64,000 bases of DNA from Hymenobacter sp. 15J16-1T3B (GTDB taxonomy: Bacteria > Bacteroidota > Bacteroidia > Cytophagales > Hymenobacteraceae). A program made the position numbers and the translations under genes. Below are positions 44,008 through 51,170 of this stretch, piece after piece; the stretch's first letter is position 1; every line of letters starts with the position of its first letter. The stretch is from positions 124,001-188,000 of the forward strand of contig NZ_JAJFAV010000004.1 in NCBI RefSeq assembly GCF_020711235.1, in the 5' to 3' direction. Under the pieces are notes generated by a model. That model did not search any database. It saw only the letters and a list, made by a program, of their open reading frames with translations, and was not told the origin of the DNA.

Positions 44008-44259
44008 TTAGTTCACTACGTCTTCGGCTTTGTTGCCGACTTTTTTGGCGCCTTTCTTCACGGCGTGGCCGGTTTTCTGGGCTCCTCTCTTCACCACGTG
44101 GCCCGTTTTCTTGGCGCCCTTTTCTACGCCGTGCGCGGTAGCATCTACGGTGCGGCCGGCCTTGGTTTGCGAGGGAGCGGTTTGGGTAGGCGTATCTTGG
44201 GCCGAGGCCGTCAGGCTGGTCAGCGCTACGGCGGCCAGCAGCATCATGAGCTTTTTCAT
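44008..44259 (-). CDS. Small secreted Lys-rich protein with 11-residue LEA-like repeats
   Basis: An 83-residue protein. The signal peptide MKKLMMLLAAVALTSLTASA is cleaved before QDTPTQ. The mature part has an 11-residue repeat: EKGAKKTGHVV, KRGAQKTGHAV, KKGAKKVGNKA (about 47-79). Such 11-mers, rich in Lys, Gly and Ala, recall late-embryogenesis-abundant (group 3) proteins that shield proteins or membranes during drying. The role is inferred from pattern only; it could also be a DNA- or envelope-binding peptide. A strong terminator follows. Confidence 0.7.
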   Translation of the reverse strand: MKKLMMLLAAVALTSLTASAQDTPTQTAPSQTKAGRTVDATAHGVEKGAKKTGHVVKRGAQKTGHAVKKGAKKVGNKAEDVVN

Positions 44260-44375
44260 AGGAGGTCGAGGTCAGGAGTTAGGTGACCTGCCTTCTACGA
44301 ACGGCCTGTCCGAAGGATGCCCGCGGCGGGGCTGGGGCGGCGCGCATTCAGCAAAACTTCATCCGGTGCGGGCGG

Positions 44376-45608
44376 CTACGGCAGCAGCAGCGAACTGTCG
44401 CCGTAGCTGAGGAAGCGGTAGTCGTGCTGCAGGGCGTGGTCGTACACGCGGCGCCAGTCGGGGCCGAGTAGGGCGGCCACCAGCAGCAGGAGCGTGCTTT
44501 CGGGCTGGTGGAAGTTGGTGATGAGGCCCTGCACCACGCGGAAGCGGTAGCCCGGCGCAATCAGCAGTTGGGTGCTGGCCTGCGCCGCGTCGTCGCCGCG
44601 GCGCTCTAGTTCCGTCAGCAAGGCTTGCAGGGCGGTGGCGGTGGGTACATCCTCCCGCCCTTCGTAGGGCTCCCACTGCTGCACCTGCCCGCTGAGGCTG
44701 CCGCCGCGCGCCACTTGGCACCCCAGCCAGTACAGGCTTTCGAGGGTGCGCAGGCTGGTGGTGCCCACGGCAATGACGGGCCGCGGCGCATGCGCCAGCA
44801 GCTGCTGCAGCACCGCCCGCGTGGCACTGATGGGCTCGGCGTGCATGGGGTGCTCAGCCATGCGCTCGGCCTTCACGGGCTGAAACGTGCCCGCGCCCAC
44901 GTGCAAGGTCAGCTGCGCCGACTGAATGCCGCGCCCCGCCAGCTCGGCCAGCACGGCATCGGTGAAGTGCAGGCCGGCAGTGGGGGCGGCCACGGCGCCG
45001 TCGTGGGCGGCGTACACGGTTTGGTACCGCTCATCGTCTTGGCCGGTGGCTTCGCGGCCGAGGTAGGGCGGCAGCGGCAGCCGGCCCGCGCCGGCCAATA
45101 CCTGCGCAAACGGCAACTCGGCGGGCTGCCAGCGGAAGCGAATCAGCGAGCTGCCTTCTTCGGCGGCCACGCGCTCGGCTTCCAGGGTGGCCGGCTGCCC
45201 GTCGGGCGTGCTGAAGCTAACCTGCACCGGGCCGGTTTTCCAGCGTTTGCCGTTGCCCACGAGGCAGCGCCAAGTGCACTCCGCGGTTTGCTGCATAGCC
45301 GGCTCGATGGCGCGGTGCGGGGCCACCGGCTCCAAGCAAAATAGCTCGATCTGTCCGCCGGTGGGCTTGTGCAAGTAGAGCCGAGCGCGCACCACTTTGG
45401 TGTTGTTGAACACCAGCAGCGCATCGGGCGGCAGCAGCGCGGGCAGCTCCCGGAAATGGTGGTCGGCCAGCGCGCCGCTGCGGTACACGAGCAAGCGTGA
45501 GCCGTCACGGTCGGGCAGGGGCGCCGGAGCAATGCGCTCGGCGGGCAAGGCGTAGGTGTAGTCCAGGATGGAAATCTGGCGCGGATCGGCAGCAGGCGGG
45601 GTATTCAT
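44376..45608 (-). CDS. queA: S-adenosylmethionine:tRNA ribosyltransferase-isomerase
   Basis: A 410-residue enzyme that makes epoxyqueuosine in tRNA wobble position 34 from SAM. It shows ILDYTYALPAERIAPAPLPD, DALLVFNNTKVVRARLYLHK, GRLPLPPYLGR, ERYQTVYAAHDGAVAAPTAG, LHFTDAVLAEL, LTLHVGAGTFQPVKAER, and LITNFHQPESTLLLLVAALLG. It is longer than E. coli QueA (356), as in many Bacteroidetes. The start MNTPPAADPRQ at 45608 follows a perfect -7 element by 6 nt and is chosen over an upstream extension to 45656. Confidence 0.96.
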   Translation of the reverse strand: MNTPPAADPRQISILDYTYALPAERIAPAPLPDRDGSRLLVYRSGALADHHFRELPALLPPDALLVFNNTKVVRARLYLHKPTGGQIELFCLEPVAPHRAIEPAMQQTAECTWRCLVGNGKRWKTGPVQVSFSTPDGQPATLEAERVAAEEGSSLIRFRWQPAELPFAQVLAGAGRLPLPPYLGREATGQDDERYQTVYAAHDGAVAAPTAGLHFTDAVLAELAGRGIQSAQLTLHVGAGTFQPVKAERMAEHPMHAEPISATRAVLQQLLAHAPRPVIAVGTTSLRTLESLYWLGCQVARGGSLSGQVQQWEPYEGREDVPTATALQALLTELERRGDDAAQASTQLLIAPGYRFRVVQGLITNFHQPESTLLLLVAALLGPDWRRVYDHALQHDYRFLSYGDSSLLLP

Positions 45609-45614
45609 GGTGCG

Positions 45615-45622
45615 CAAAGGTA
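45615..45622 (-). promoter_or_regulatory. Probable queA -7 element
   Basis: The minus strand reads TACCTTTG, an exact TAnnTTTG match ending 6 nt before the ATG at 45608, so the mRNA would be leaderless or nearly so. Confidence 0.55.
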
Positions 45623-45722
45623 ACCTCCGTACGGACGATGCCGCGCCAGCGCCCAAGAAGCCGGCATCACACCCAGCTCCCAGTGCGGAAAGGTCGTCCC
45701 TTCAGCCGCCGTTCACCCCAGC

Positions 45723-45922
45723 GTCCTTGCGAGCGGAGCGCGGCACCCGCAGGAAGGCGTAGCCAATCCTTCCTCCAAGAGCACCGCCTCTACAATACCT
45801 GCTACCCGAAAACGCCCCCGCCCGAAACCAGCGTCACTTGGTTTCAGGCGGGGGCGTTTTAAGTCTGTGCCAGCTGTAGCGTTGTGCTGCGGGAGGAAGA
45901 TTTGATTCGTCCTCGCAATGAC
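45723..45922. repeat. Composite palindromic repeat element, copy B
   Basis: A 200-bp element opening GTCCTTGCGAG and closing CTCGCAATGAC (45912-45922). The inner hairpin (45809-45860) has AAAACGCCCCCGCC pairing with GGCGGGGGCGTTTT. The segment TGTGCCAGCTGTAGCGTTGT after the hairpin matches copy A (33797-33978), as does CCGCCCGAAACCAG inside the hairpin. It fills most of the gap between queA and the methyltransferase gene. Confidence 0.75.
45809..45860 (-). terminator. Hairpin terminator in copy B, serving the methyltransferase gene
   Basis: The 22-nt arms 45809-45830 and 45839-45860 pair with one mismatch around an 8-nt loop, and on the minus strand the stem ends in TTTT. It lies 93 bp after the methyltransferase stop. 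Confidence 0.7.
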
Positions 45923-45953
45923 GGCTGATGCTTTGGTATCGAGGTGAGCGTGG

Positions 45954-46727
45954 TTACCGCTGGAATATCAGCAGGTGCTGCTGCGGCAGGGACTTGTTGT
46001 TCTCCACGAACTTCAGACCCACGGCTTCCATCTCGCGGCGGGCCTGCTCCTCACTCATGCGGTGAATGCGCTTGATGGGCAAATTCGGGTCTTCGGCGCG
46101 GTATTCCACCAGGGCTACGCGGCCGCCGGGCTTCAGGGAGTTGCGCACGGCACGCATCATCTCGCGCGGGTGGTCAAACTCGTGGTAAGCGTCGACGATG
46201 AGCACCAAGTCGAGGGTGCTGGCGGGCAGGTTGGGGTTGCGCACGGTGCCGAGTACGGGCTCCACGTTGGTGATGCCGCGTTCTTTGCTGGCCTCGCGCA
46301 CTTTTTCCAGCATTTCGGGCTGAATATCGACGGCCAGCACCTTTCCTTGGGGAACCAGCGGGCTCATGCGAAAGGAGAAGTAGCCGGTGCCGGCGCCAAG
46401 GTCAGCTACCACGTCGGTGGGCTTCAGGTGCAGGTTGCGCAGCAGCACGTCGGTGCCTTCCTGCTGCTGGCGGTCGGAGCGTTCCAGCCAGGGCGCGGCC
46501 TCGTGGCCCATCACGTGGGCAATCTGCCGGCCCATGTAGTACTTACCGATGCCATTGGGGTCCTGGGGAGCTTTGCGCTGGTAGCCGGCGGTGTCAGGGG
46601 CGGCGCCGAGGCGGCGCTGCGCGGCTAGGCCCGCGCTGCTTTCCGCAATGGGCGTTTGGGTGCACGACCAAGCCAGGGCGGGAGCCAGCAAAGCCACTGG
46701 CAGGCGAAATCGGAACGGAATGAGCAT
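45954..46727 (-). CDS. Exported class I SAM-dependent methyltransferase, predicted lipoprotein
   Basis: A 257-residue protein. MLIPFRFRLPVALLAPALAW is followed by SC at 21-22, which looks like a lipoprotein signal with Cys22. The Rossmann-type fold has motif I VVADLGAGTGYFSFR, then VLAVDIQPEMLEKV (acidic ribose-binding end of strand 2), LVLIVDAYHEFDHP, and SLKPGGRVALVEYR. The family is clear; its substrate is not. Placement outside the cytoplasm is odd because SAM is cytoplasmic. If the N terminus were really internal, the enzyme would be cytosolic. The start at 46751 would add 8 residues before the signal. Confidence 0.82.
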   Translation of the reverse strand: MLIPFRFRLPVALLAPALAWSCTQTPIAESSAGLAAQRRLGAAPDTAGYQRKAPQDPNGIGKYYMGRQIAHVMGHEAAPWLERSDRQQQEGTDVLLRNLHLKPTDVVADLGAGTGYFSFRMSPLVPQGKVLAVDIQPEMLEKVREASKERGITNVEPVLGTVRNPNLPASTLDLVLIVDAYHEFDHPREMMRAVRNSLKPGGRVALVEYRAEDPNLPIKRIHRMSEEQARREMEAVGLKFVENNKSLPQQHLLIFQR

Positions 46728-46922
46728 AGGTAAGTGCAAAGAAAGCGGCATTGGGCTAACAGCGCACGTACCGAGTACGTTCGCGGCCCAGGATTAACCC
46801 TGGCCGCGCCGGTGCCGTATGGCCTGCCAACGCCGCCCGCGAGCGGTTTCGTTCGTCCGTGTATAATTTGCGGCCGTAGCACTGCTGACAGCGCCTTTCT
46901 TTCACCTCTTTCCTTTTTCCAG

Positions 46923-47483
46923 ATGAAGCACTTTGCCCACCTGTTCGGCCAGCTTGCCAGCGCCGCGCTGGTTGCCTTGGCTCTCACCGGCTGCGGCCGC
47001 GGCGACTACGCCATGCTGCCCAAAACCAGCCCCTACCACGAAACCCACACGGCCGCGCGCGTGGCCCCGGCGCCCCAGCCCGTAGCCGTGGCTGAACCCG
47101 CCGCCGAGCAACCCGTCGCCCCGGCCGCCGTGGTGGCCGCGCCAGTAGCCGAGCCCGCCGCTCCCGCACCGGCCGCTAAGGCCGCTACCGTGGCTGCCAA
47201 GCCGGTTACCAAGCCCAGCTTTGCGCAGCAGGTACTGGTGAAGAAAATGCTGCACAAGGCCGAGAAAATGGCCGCTAAAACCCAGCTGAAAAAACACCAG
47301 AATGCCGCTTCCGCCGAGCAGGTGCAAGCGCAGAGCCATCTGCGTTTGGGCATCATTCTGCTGGCCATCGGTCTGATTCTGGCCCTGTTCTCGGGCATCA
47401 ACGCTATCTTCGGCGTGCTCGGCACCATTGCCATCATCATCGGCATTGTGCTGCTGGTGCTCTGGTTGCTGGAGCAGGTATAA
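46923..47483 (+). CDS. Lipoprotein with Pro/Ala-rich linker and C-terminal two-helix membrane domain
   Basis: A 186-residue protein. The signal MKHFAHLFGQLASAALVALA ends in lipobox LTGC (Cys24). The mature start DYAMLPKTSPYHETHTAARV is followed by a Pro/Ala/Val-rich linker, a Lys-rich helix (KKMLHKAEKMAAKTQLKKHQ) and a hydrophobic end of about 45 residues (two helices; LGIILLAIGLILALFSGINA). The N-terminal module resembles that of the facing gene at 47559. Function unknown. Both genes converge on a shared terminator. ATAATTTG upstream (46862-46870 region) is one mismatch from a -7 element. Confidence 0.75.
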   Translation: MKHFAHLFGQLASAALVALALTGCGRGDYAMLPKTSPYHETHTAARVAPAPQPVAVAEPAAEQPVAPAAVVAAPVAEPAAPAPAAKAATVAAKPVTKPSFAQQVLVKKMLHKAEKMAAKTQLKKHQNAASAEQVQAQSHLRLGIILLAIGLILALFSGINAIFGVLGTIAIIIGIVLLVLWLLEQV

Positions 47484-47504
47484 ACGGCCCGACGCCCTTA
47501 ACTA

Positions 47505-47540
47505 AAAAAGCCCCGGCTGCCAGTGCAGCCGGGGCTTTTT
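47505..47540. terminator. Bidirectional intrinsic terminator
   Basis: AAAAAGCCCCGGCTGC (47505-47520) pairs perfectly over 16 bp with 47525-47540 around CAGT. It serves the two converging lipoprotein genes. Confidence 0.93.
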
Positions 47541-47558
47541 GCTGTTGCGCGGGGCAAC

Positions 47559-48182
47559 TTAGAGCGTCTTGGCGTAGCTGCCGTTCTTCGGCTGCAGGCC
47601 ACCCGTCAGGATGCGCACGAAGTCGATAATCACCAGCACGAACAGGGCAATGGCGGGGATGATCAGGAAGCTGGTCACAGCCAGGGCAATGTAGAGGATG
47701 CCGCGGCCGGTGTAGCCCAGGTAGAAGCGGTGCACGCCCAGGCCGCCCAGGAAGAAGCAGAGCAGGGCAGCGGTCAGCTGGCTTTTGCCCGAAGCCATCG
47801 GCGAAGCGGCGTTGGCTTTCTTAGCGGCCTTGTGCATGGCCTTCAGCGTAGCCTTGGCTTCTTTGATTTCGGCGCGGGTCGGAGCGGCTTTGGTTTCGGC
47901 TACCGACGAAGCCTTAGCGGCTTGCGTGTGGGCGGCGTAGGTGCGGGCCGTGTGGCGCTTGGCAGCCACCGGGGCGGCGGCCGTCGAAGCCGTCAGGTCG
48001 GCGGCGGGAGCAGCGGCTTCGGTAGCGGGCGCGGCGGTTTCGGTTACGGGCTCAGCCTTTACTGCGGCGGTGTAGGTGGCGCCGTAAGGAGCCGAGTTGC
48101 GGAACGTGTAGCTTTCCTTGCTGCACGAAGCGAGGGTAACAATGGCCAGAGCGGTGGCGAAAAGGGAGGAAAACTTACGCAT
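47559..48182 (-). CDS. Lipoprotein with C-terminal TM2 domain
   Basis: A 207-residue protein. The signal MRKFSSLFATALAIVTLASC gives Cys20. The mature start YTFRNSAPYGATYTAAVKAE leads to an Ala/Pro/Thr-rich linker, a charged helix (AEIKEAKATLKAMHKAAKKA) and a TM2 domain of two helices (LTAALLCFFLGGLGVHRFYL, then GYTGRGILYIALAVTSFLII). The GxGxHRFYLG turn is the TM2 signature. The architecture parallels that of the gene at 46923, so the two are probably paralogues with different tails. The start follows the signal peptide; an open frame extends to 48290. Confidence 0.8.
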   Translation of the reverse strand: MRKFSSLFATALAIVTLASCSKESYTFRNSAPYGATYTAAVKAEPVTETAAPATEAAAPAADLTASTAAAPVAAKRHTARTYAAHTQAAKASSVAETKAAPTRAEIKEAKATLKAMHKAAKKANAASPMASGKSQLTAALLCFFLGGLGVHRFYLGYTGRGILYIALAVTSFLIIPAIALFVLVIIDFVRILTGGLQPKNGSYAKTL

Positions 48183-48391
48183 TGGATGTGGTTGGAAAGG
48201 GAAGGAAAAGAGGAATGAAAAAGCCGTTAAGTCAATTTTAGCTGGTAGAGTTACCAAAACTTGGCGGCAATATAGAATGAAATATTGCACGTCAAACCAT
48301 GCTCAGATTAAAGTTTATATCACATAAAAGGGGGATGCTGCCACCGAAAGCCCAGAAAATTCCTAGTTAAGTTGCAGGTTTTTTAATGCAA

Positions 48392-48433
48392 AACTCCCCC
48401 GGGCTAAGTCAAGTCGACCAGCCCGGGGGAGTT
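48392..48433 (-). terminator. Hairpin after priA
   Basis: AACTCCCCCGGGCT (48392-48405) and 48420-48433 form a perfect 14-bp stem. On the minus strand only TTTGCATT follows, so the T-tract is poor. It is 22 bp after the priA stop. The rest of the 48183-48455 gap is AT-rich and should contain the promoter of the TM2 lipoprotein gene, but no exact -7 consensus was seen. Confidence 0.6.
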
Positions 48434-48455
48434 CAGTTTGCTCGCGACGAAGCAG

Positions 48456-51011
48456 TTACATCGGGTCCACGTCGGCCACGAAACGGGCCTGGCGGAAGTC
48501 CTTGTCATCGCGCATCAGGTTCAACGACTCCAAAATCTGCGCTTTGGCGTGCTTGAGCACGGTATGCTCCCGGCTGAGCTTGATGGTAATTTCCTGCAAG
48601 TAGAAATTCCGGATGCGGAAGATGTAGGGCGCTTCGGGGCCCAGCACGGCGTCGCGGCCGAGGCGGTCGACCAGCTCCTGGGTCAGGCGCACGGCTGCGT
48701 CGAGGGCTACGCGCTCCTCCACGTGCTTCACCGTGAGCTTGATGACGCGGGCAAACGGCGGGTACATATGCTCGCGGCGCTGGGCAATTTCGTACTCGTA
48801 GAAGGCCACGTAGTCGTTACGCATCACCTTCTCGAAAATCTGCTGCTGCGGGTCGCCGGTCTGGATGATGACCTTGCCCTTCTTGCCTTTGCGGCCGGCC
48901 CGCCCGCTCACCTGCACAAACATCTGGTAGGCTCGCTCGTGCGCCCGGAAATCGGGGTAGTGAATGATACTGTCGGCATTGATGATACCCACCAAGCTCA
49001 CGTTGCCGAAATCCAGGCCCTTGGTCACCATCTGCGTGCCCACCAGCACGTTGGTGCGCTGCTGCTCAAAGTCGCTGATGATCTGCTGGTAAGCATTTTT
49101 AGCGCGGGTCGTGTCCAGGTCCATGCGCTGCACCTGGGCCTCGGGCAGCATCAGCTTCAGGTCGTCCTCGATGCGCTCGGTGCCGAAGCCAATGGCCTTG
49201 ATAGCCCGGGAGCCGCAGGCCGGGCACTCGCGCGGCATCTGGTCGTGGTGGCCGCAGTAGTGGCAGCGCAGCTCGTGGGCGTGCTTGTGGTAGCTCAGGC
49301 TCACCGCGCAGCTTTTGCACTTCGGAATCCAGCCGCAATCGAGGCAGCTGATGAATGGCGAGTAGCCGCGGCGGTTCTGGAACAGAATTACCTGCTCGCC
49401 CTGGCTGAGCTTGCCTTCGATGGCGGCCGTTAGTTCGGGGGTGAAGTGGTGGGTAGGCTTTTTCTGGCCCTGAGCGGCGTTGCGGCGGGTGTCAATCAGC
49501 TCGATGTCGGGCAGACCGGCCTCGCCGAAGCGCTTGGTCAAGGACACCAAGCCCCAGCGGCCGGCGCGGCACTGGTAATAGGTTTCGACGGAGGGCGTGG
49601 CCGAGCCCAGCAGCACCTTGGCGCCCTGAAACGTGCCCATCATTAGGGCCACTTCGCGGGCGTTGTAGCGCGGGGCCGGGTCGTACTGCTTGTAGCTCGA
49701 TTCGTGCTCCTCGTCGACGATGATGAGCGAGAGGTTGTCGAAGGGCAGGAACACGGCCGAGCGCACGCCCACGACTACCTGGAAGCGGCCCGACAGTACG
49801 CCGTTCCACACTTCCACCCGCTCGTTGTCGGAAAACTTGCTGTGGTACACGCCCAGGCGCGAGCCGAACACGCGCATCAGGCGGGTCACAATCTGGGCGG
49901 TGAGGGCAATTTCGGGCAGCAGGTACAGTACCTGCCCGCCGCCTTCCAGGGCCGAGCGGATCAGGTCGATGTAGATTTCCGTTTTGCCGGCGCCCGTCAC
50001 GCCGTGCAGCAGCGTGATGTCCTTCTGCCCAAACGAGTCCATGATTTGGTCGCGGGCCGTGGTTTGGGCTTCGCTCAGGGCGAAAGGCATCTGGTTCCGG
50101 TCGTTTTCATCGAGCGGAAAGCGCGACACAATCTGGTCGAACTGCTCCAACACGCCGTTTTTGATGAGCGTGTTGACGGCGGAAGGAGAGAGGTGCGGAC
50201 TGCTGGTCAGCGCGGCCTTCTCGATGCCGCTGTGGTTAAGGTGCTCGTTTTGGTACACCGGCACGCGCTGGATGTAGCGCATGAGCACGTCGAGCTGCTT
50301 GGGCTTGGCGGCCAGCTGCTCAAATAGGCCTTCCAGCGCCGCTTCGGCCACGAAGTGGTGGGCCAGGCGTACTTTCTTCACCACCTTGGGCGCGTACTTG
50401 TCGGCAATGTGCTCGAAGAGGAAAATAACGTCCTTCTGAATCAGGCTCTTGATGACCTTGTGGAAGGAGTTGATTTCCAGGATTTCCCCAACCTCGGAAA
50501 ACGTCAGCGCTTTGCCGTCCTCGGTACCCAGCGCGGCCACGATGCGCTGTTCCTGCTCGGTGAGCGGGTAGGGCGTGCCTTCGGAAAGGTACTGCGGGTG
50601 CAGCTGCACGCGTGATTCGGAGCTGAGCTTGAGCGCCGAGGGCAGGGCCGCGTTGATGACCTCGCCCAGGGTGCACAGGTAATAATCGGCAATCCAGCGA
50701 AACAGCTTCAGCTGGGGCTGCGTCACCACCGGCGCATCGTCGATGAATTCCAGAATGTACTTGGCCTGGTAATCCTTGGGCGGCGTCTCGTGCACCGCCG
50801 CCACGATGCAGCTCAGCGTCTTTTTCGCCCCGAACTGCACCAGCACCCGCCCCCCGATGACGACCTGGTCGTTCAGCTCGAAAGGCACGCGGTAGGTATA
50901 GAGCTTGGGCAGCGGCAGGGGCAGCACCACGTCGGCAAACAACGTGACGCGGTCCGCGGGCGCGGCGGTGGGCTCGTCGGCAGGGAGGGCAAAGAGGTGA
51001 GTCTGGGACAC
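48456..51011 (-). CDS. priA: Primosomal protein N' (replication restart helicase)
   Basis: An 851-residue superfamily 2 helicase that reloads the replisome at stalled forks. It has an N-terminal DNA-binding domain (TLFADVVLPLPLPKLYTYRV), Walker A LLHGVTGAGKTEIYIDL, DEEH box IIVDEEHESSYKQYDPAPRY, the zinc-binding cysteines (CLDCGWIPKCKSCAVSLSYH, RCHYCGHH, CPACGS) and motif VLVGTQMVTKGLDF. Family length is usually 730-830. I pick the GTG at 51011; a TTG at 51035 overlaps a perfect -7 element (51033-51040), so it cannot lie far inside the mRNA. It is alone in its transcript. Confidence 0.95.
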   Translation of the reverse strand: MSQTHLFALPADEPTAAPADRVTLFADVVLPLPLPKLYTYRVPFELNDQVVIGGRVLVQFGAKKTLSCIVAAVHETPPKDYQAKYILEFIDDAPVVTQPQLKLFRWIADYYLCTLGEVINAALPSALKLSSESRVQLHPQYLSEGTPYPLTEQEQRIVAALGTEDGKALTFSEVGEILEINSFHKVIKSLIQKDVIFLFEHIADKYAPKVVKKVRLAHHFVAEAALEGLFEQLAAKPKQLDVLMRYIQRVPVYQNEHLNHSGIEKAALTSSPHLSPSAVNTLIKNGVLEQFDQIVSRFPLDENDRNQMPFALSEAQTTARDQIMDSFGQKDITLLHGVTGAGKTEIYIDLIRSALEGGGQVLYLLPEIALTAQIVTRLMRVFGSRLGVYHSKFSDNERVEVWNGVLSGRFQVVVGVRSAVFLPFDNLSLIIVDEEHESSYKQYDPAPRYNAREVALMMGTFQGAKVLLGSATPSVETYYQCRAGRWGLVSLTKRFGEAGLPDIELIDTRRNAAQGQKKPTHHFTPELTAAIEGKLSQGEQVILFQNRRGYSPFISCLDCGWIPKCKSCAVSLSYHKHAHELRCHYCGHHDQMPRECPACGSRAIKAIGFGTERIEDDLKLMLPEAQVQRMDLDTTRAKNAYQQIISDFEQQRTNVLVGTQMVTKGLDFGNVSLVGIINADSIIHYPDFRAHERAYQMFVQVSGRAGRKGKKGKVIIQTGDPQQQIFEKVMRNDYVAFYEYEIAQRREHMYPPFARVIKLTVKHVEERVALDAAVRLTQELVDRLGRDAVLGPEAPYIFRIRNFYLQEITIKLSREHTVLKHAKAQILESLNLMRDDKDFRQARFVADVDPM

Positions 51012-51032
51012 GGCAGGGGCAACAGCGAACAG

Positions 51033-51040
51033 CAAAGATA
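51033..51040 (-). promoter_or_regulatory. Probable priA -7 element
   Basis: The minus strand reads TATCTTTG, an exact TAnnTTTG match, 21 bp before the GTG at 51011. Confidence 0.55.
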
Positions 51041-51170
51041 GACCGCCGAGGGGCTAAGATTGTTCGCCGATTGCCAAGATGGCGTCCTTGCGGCGGCCAC
51101 ATGAAAGCATGGCTATTTCAGCATGTTGCGGCTTTTCAAGGTGTTGTGTTGCCGCGCCTCAAGCAGGCGT

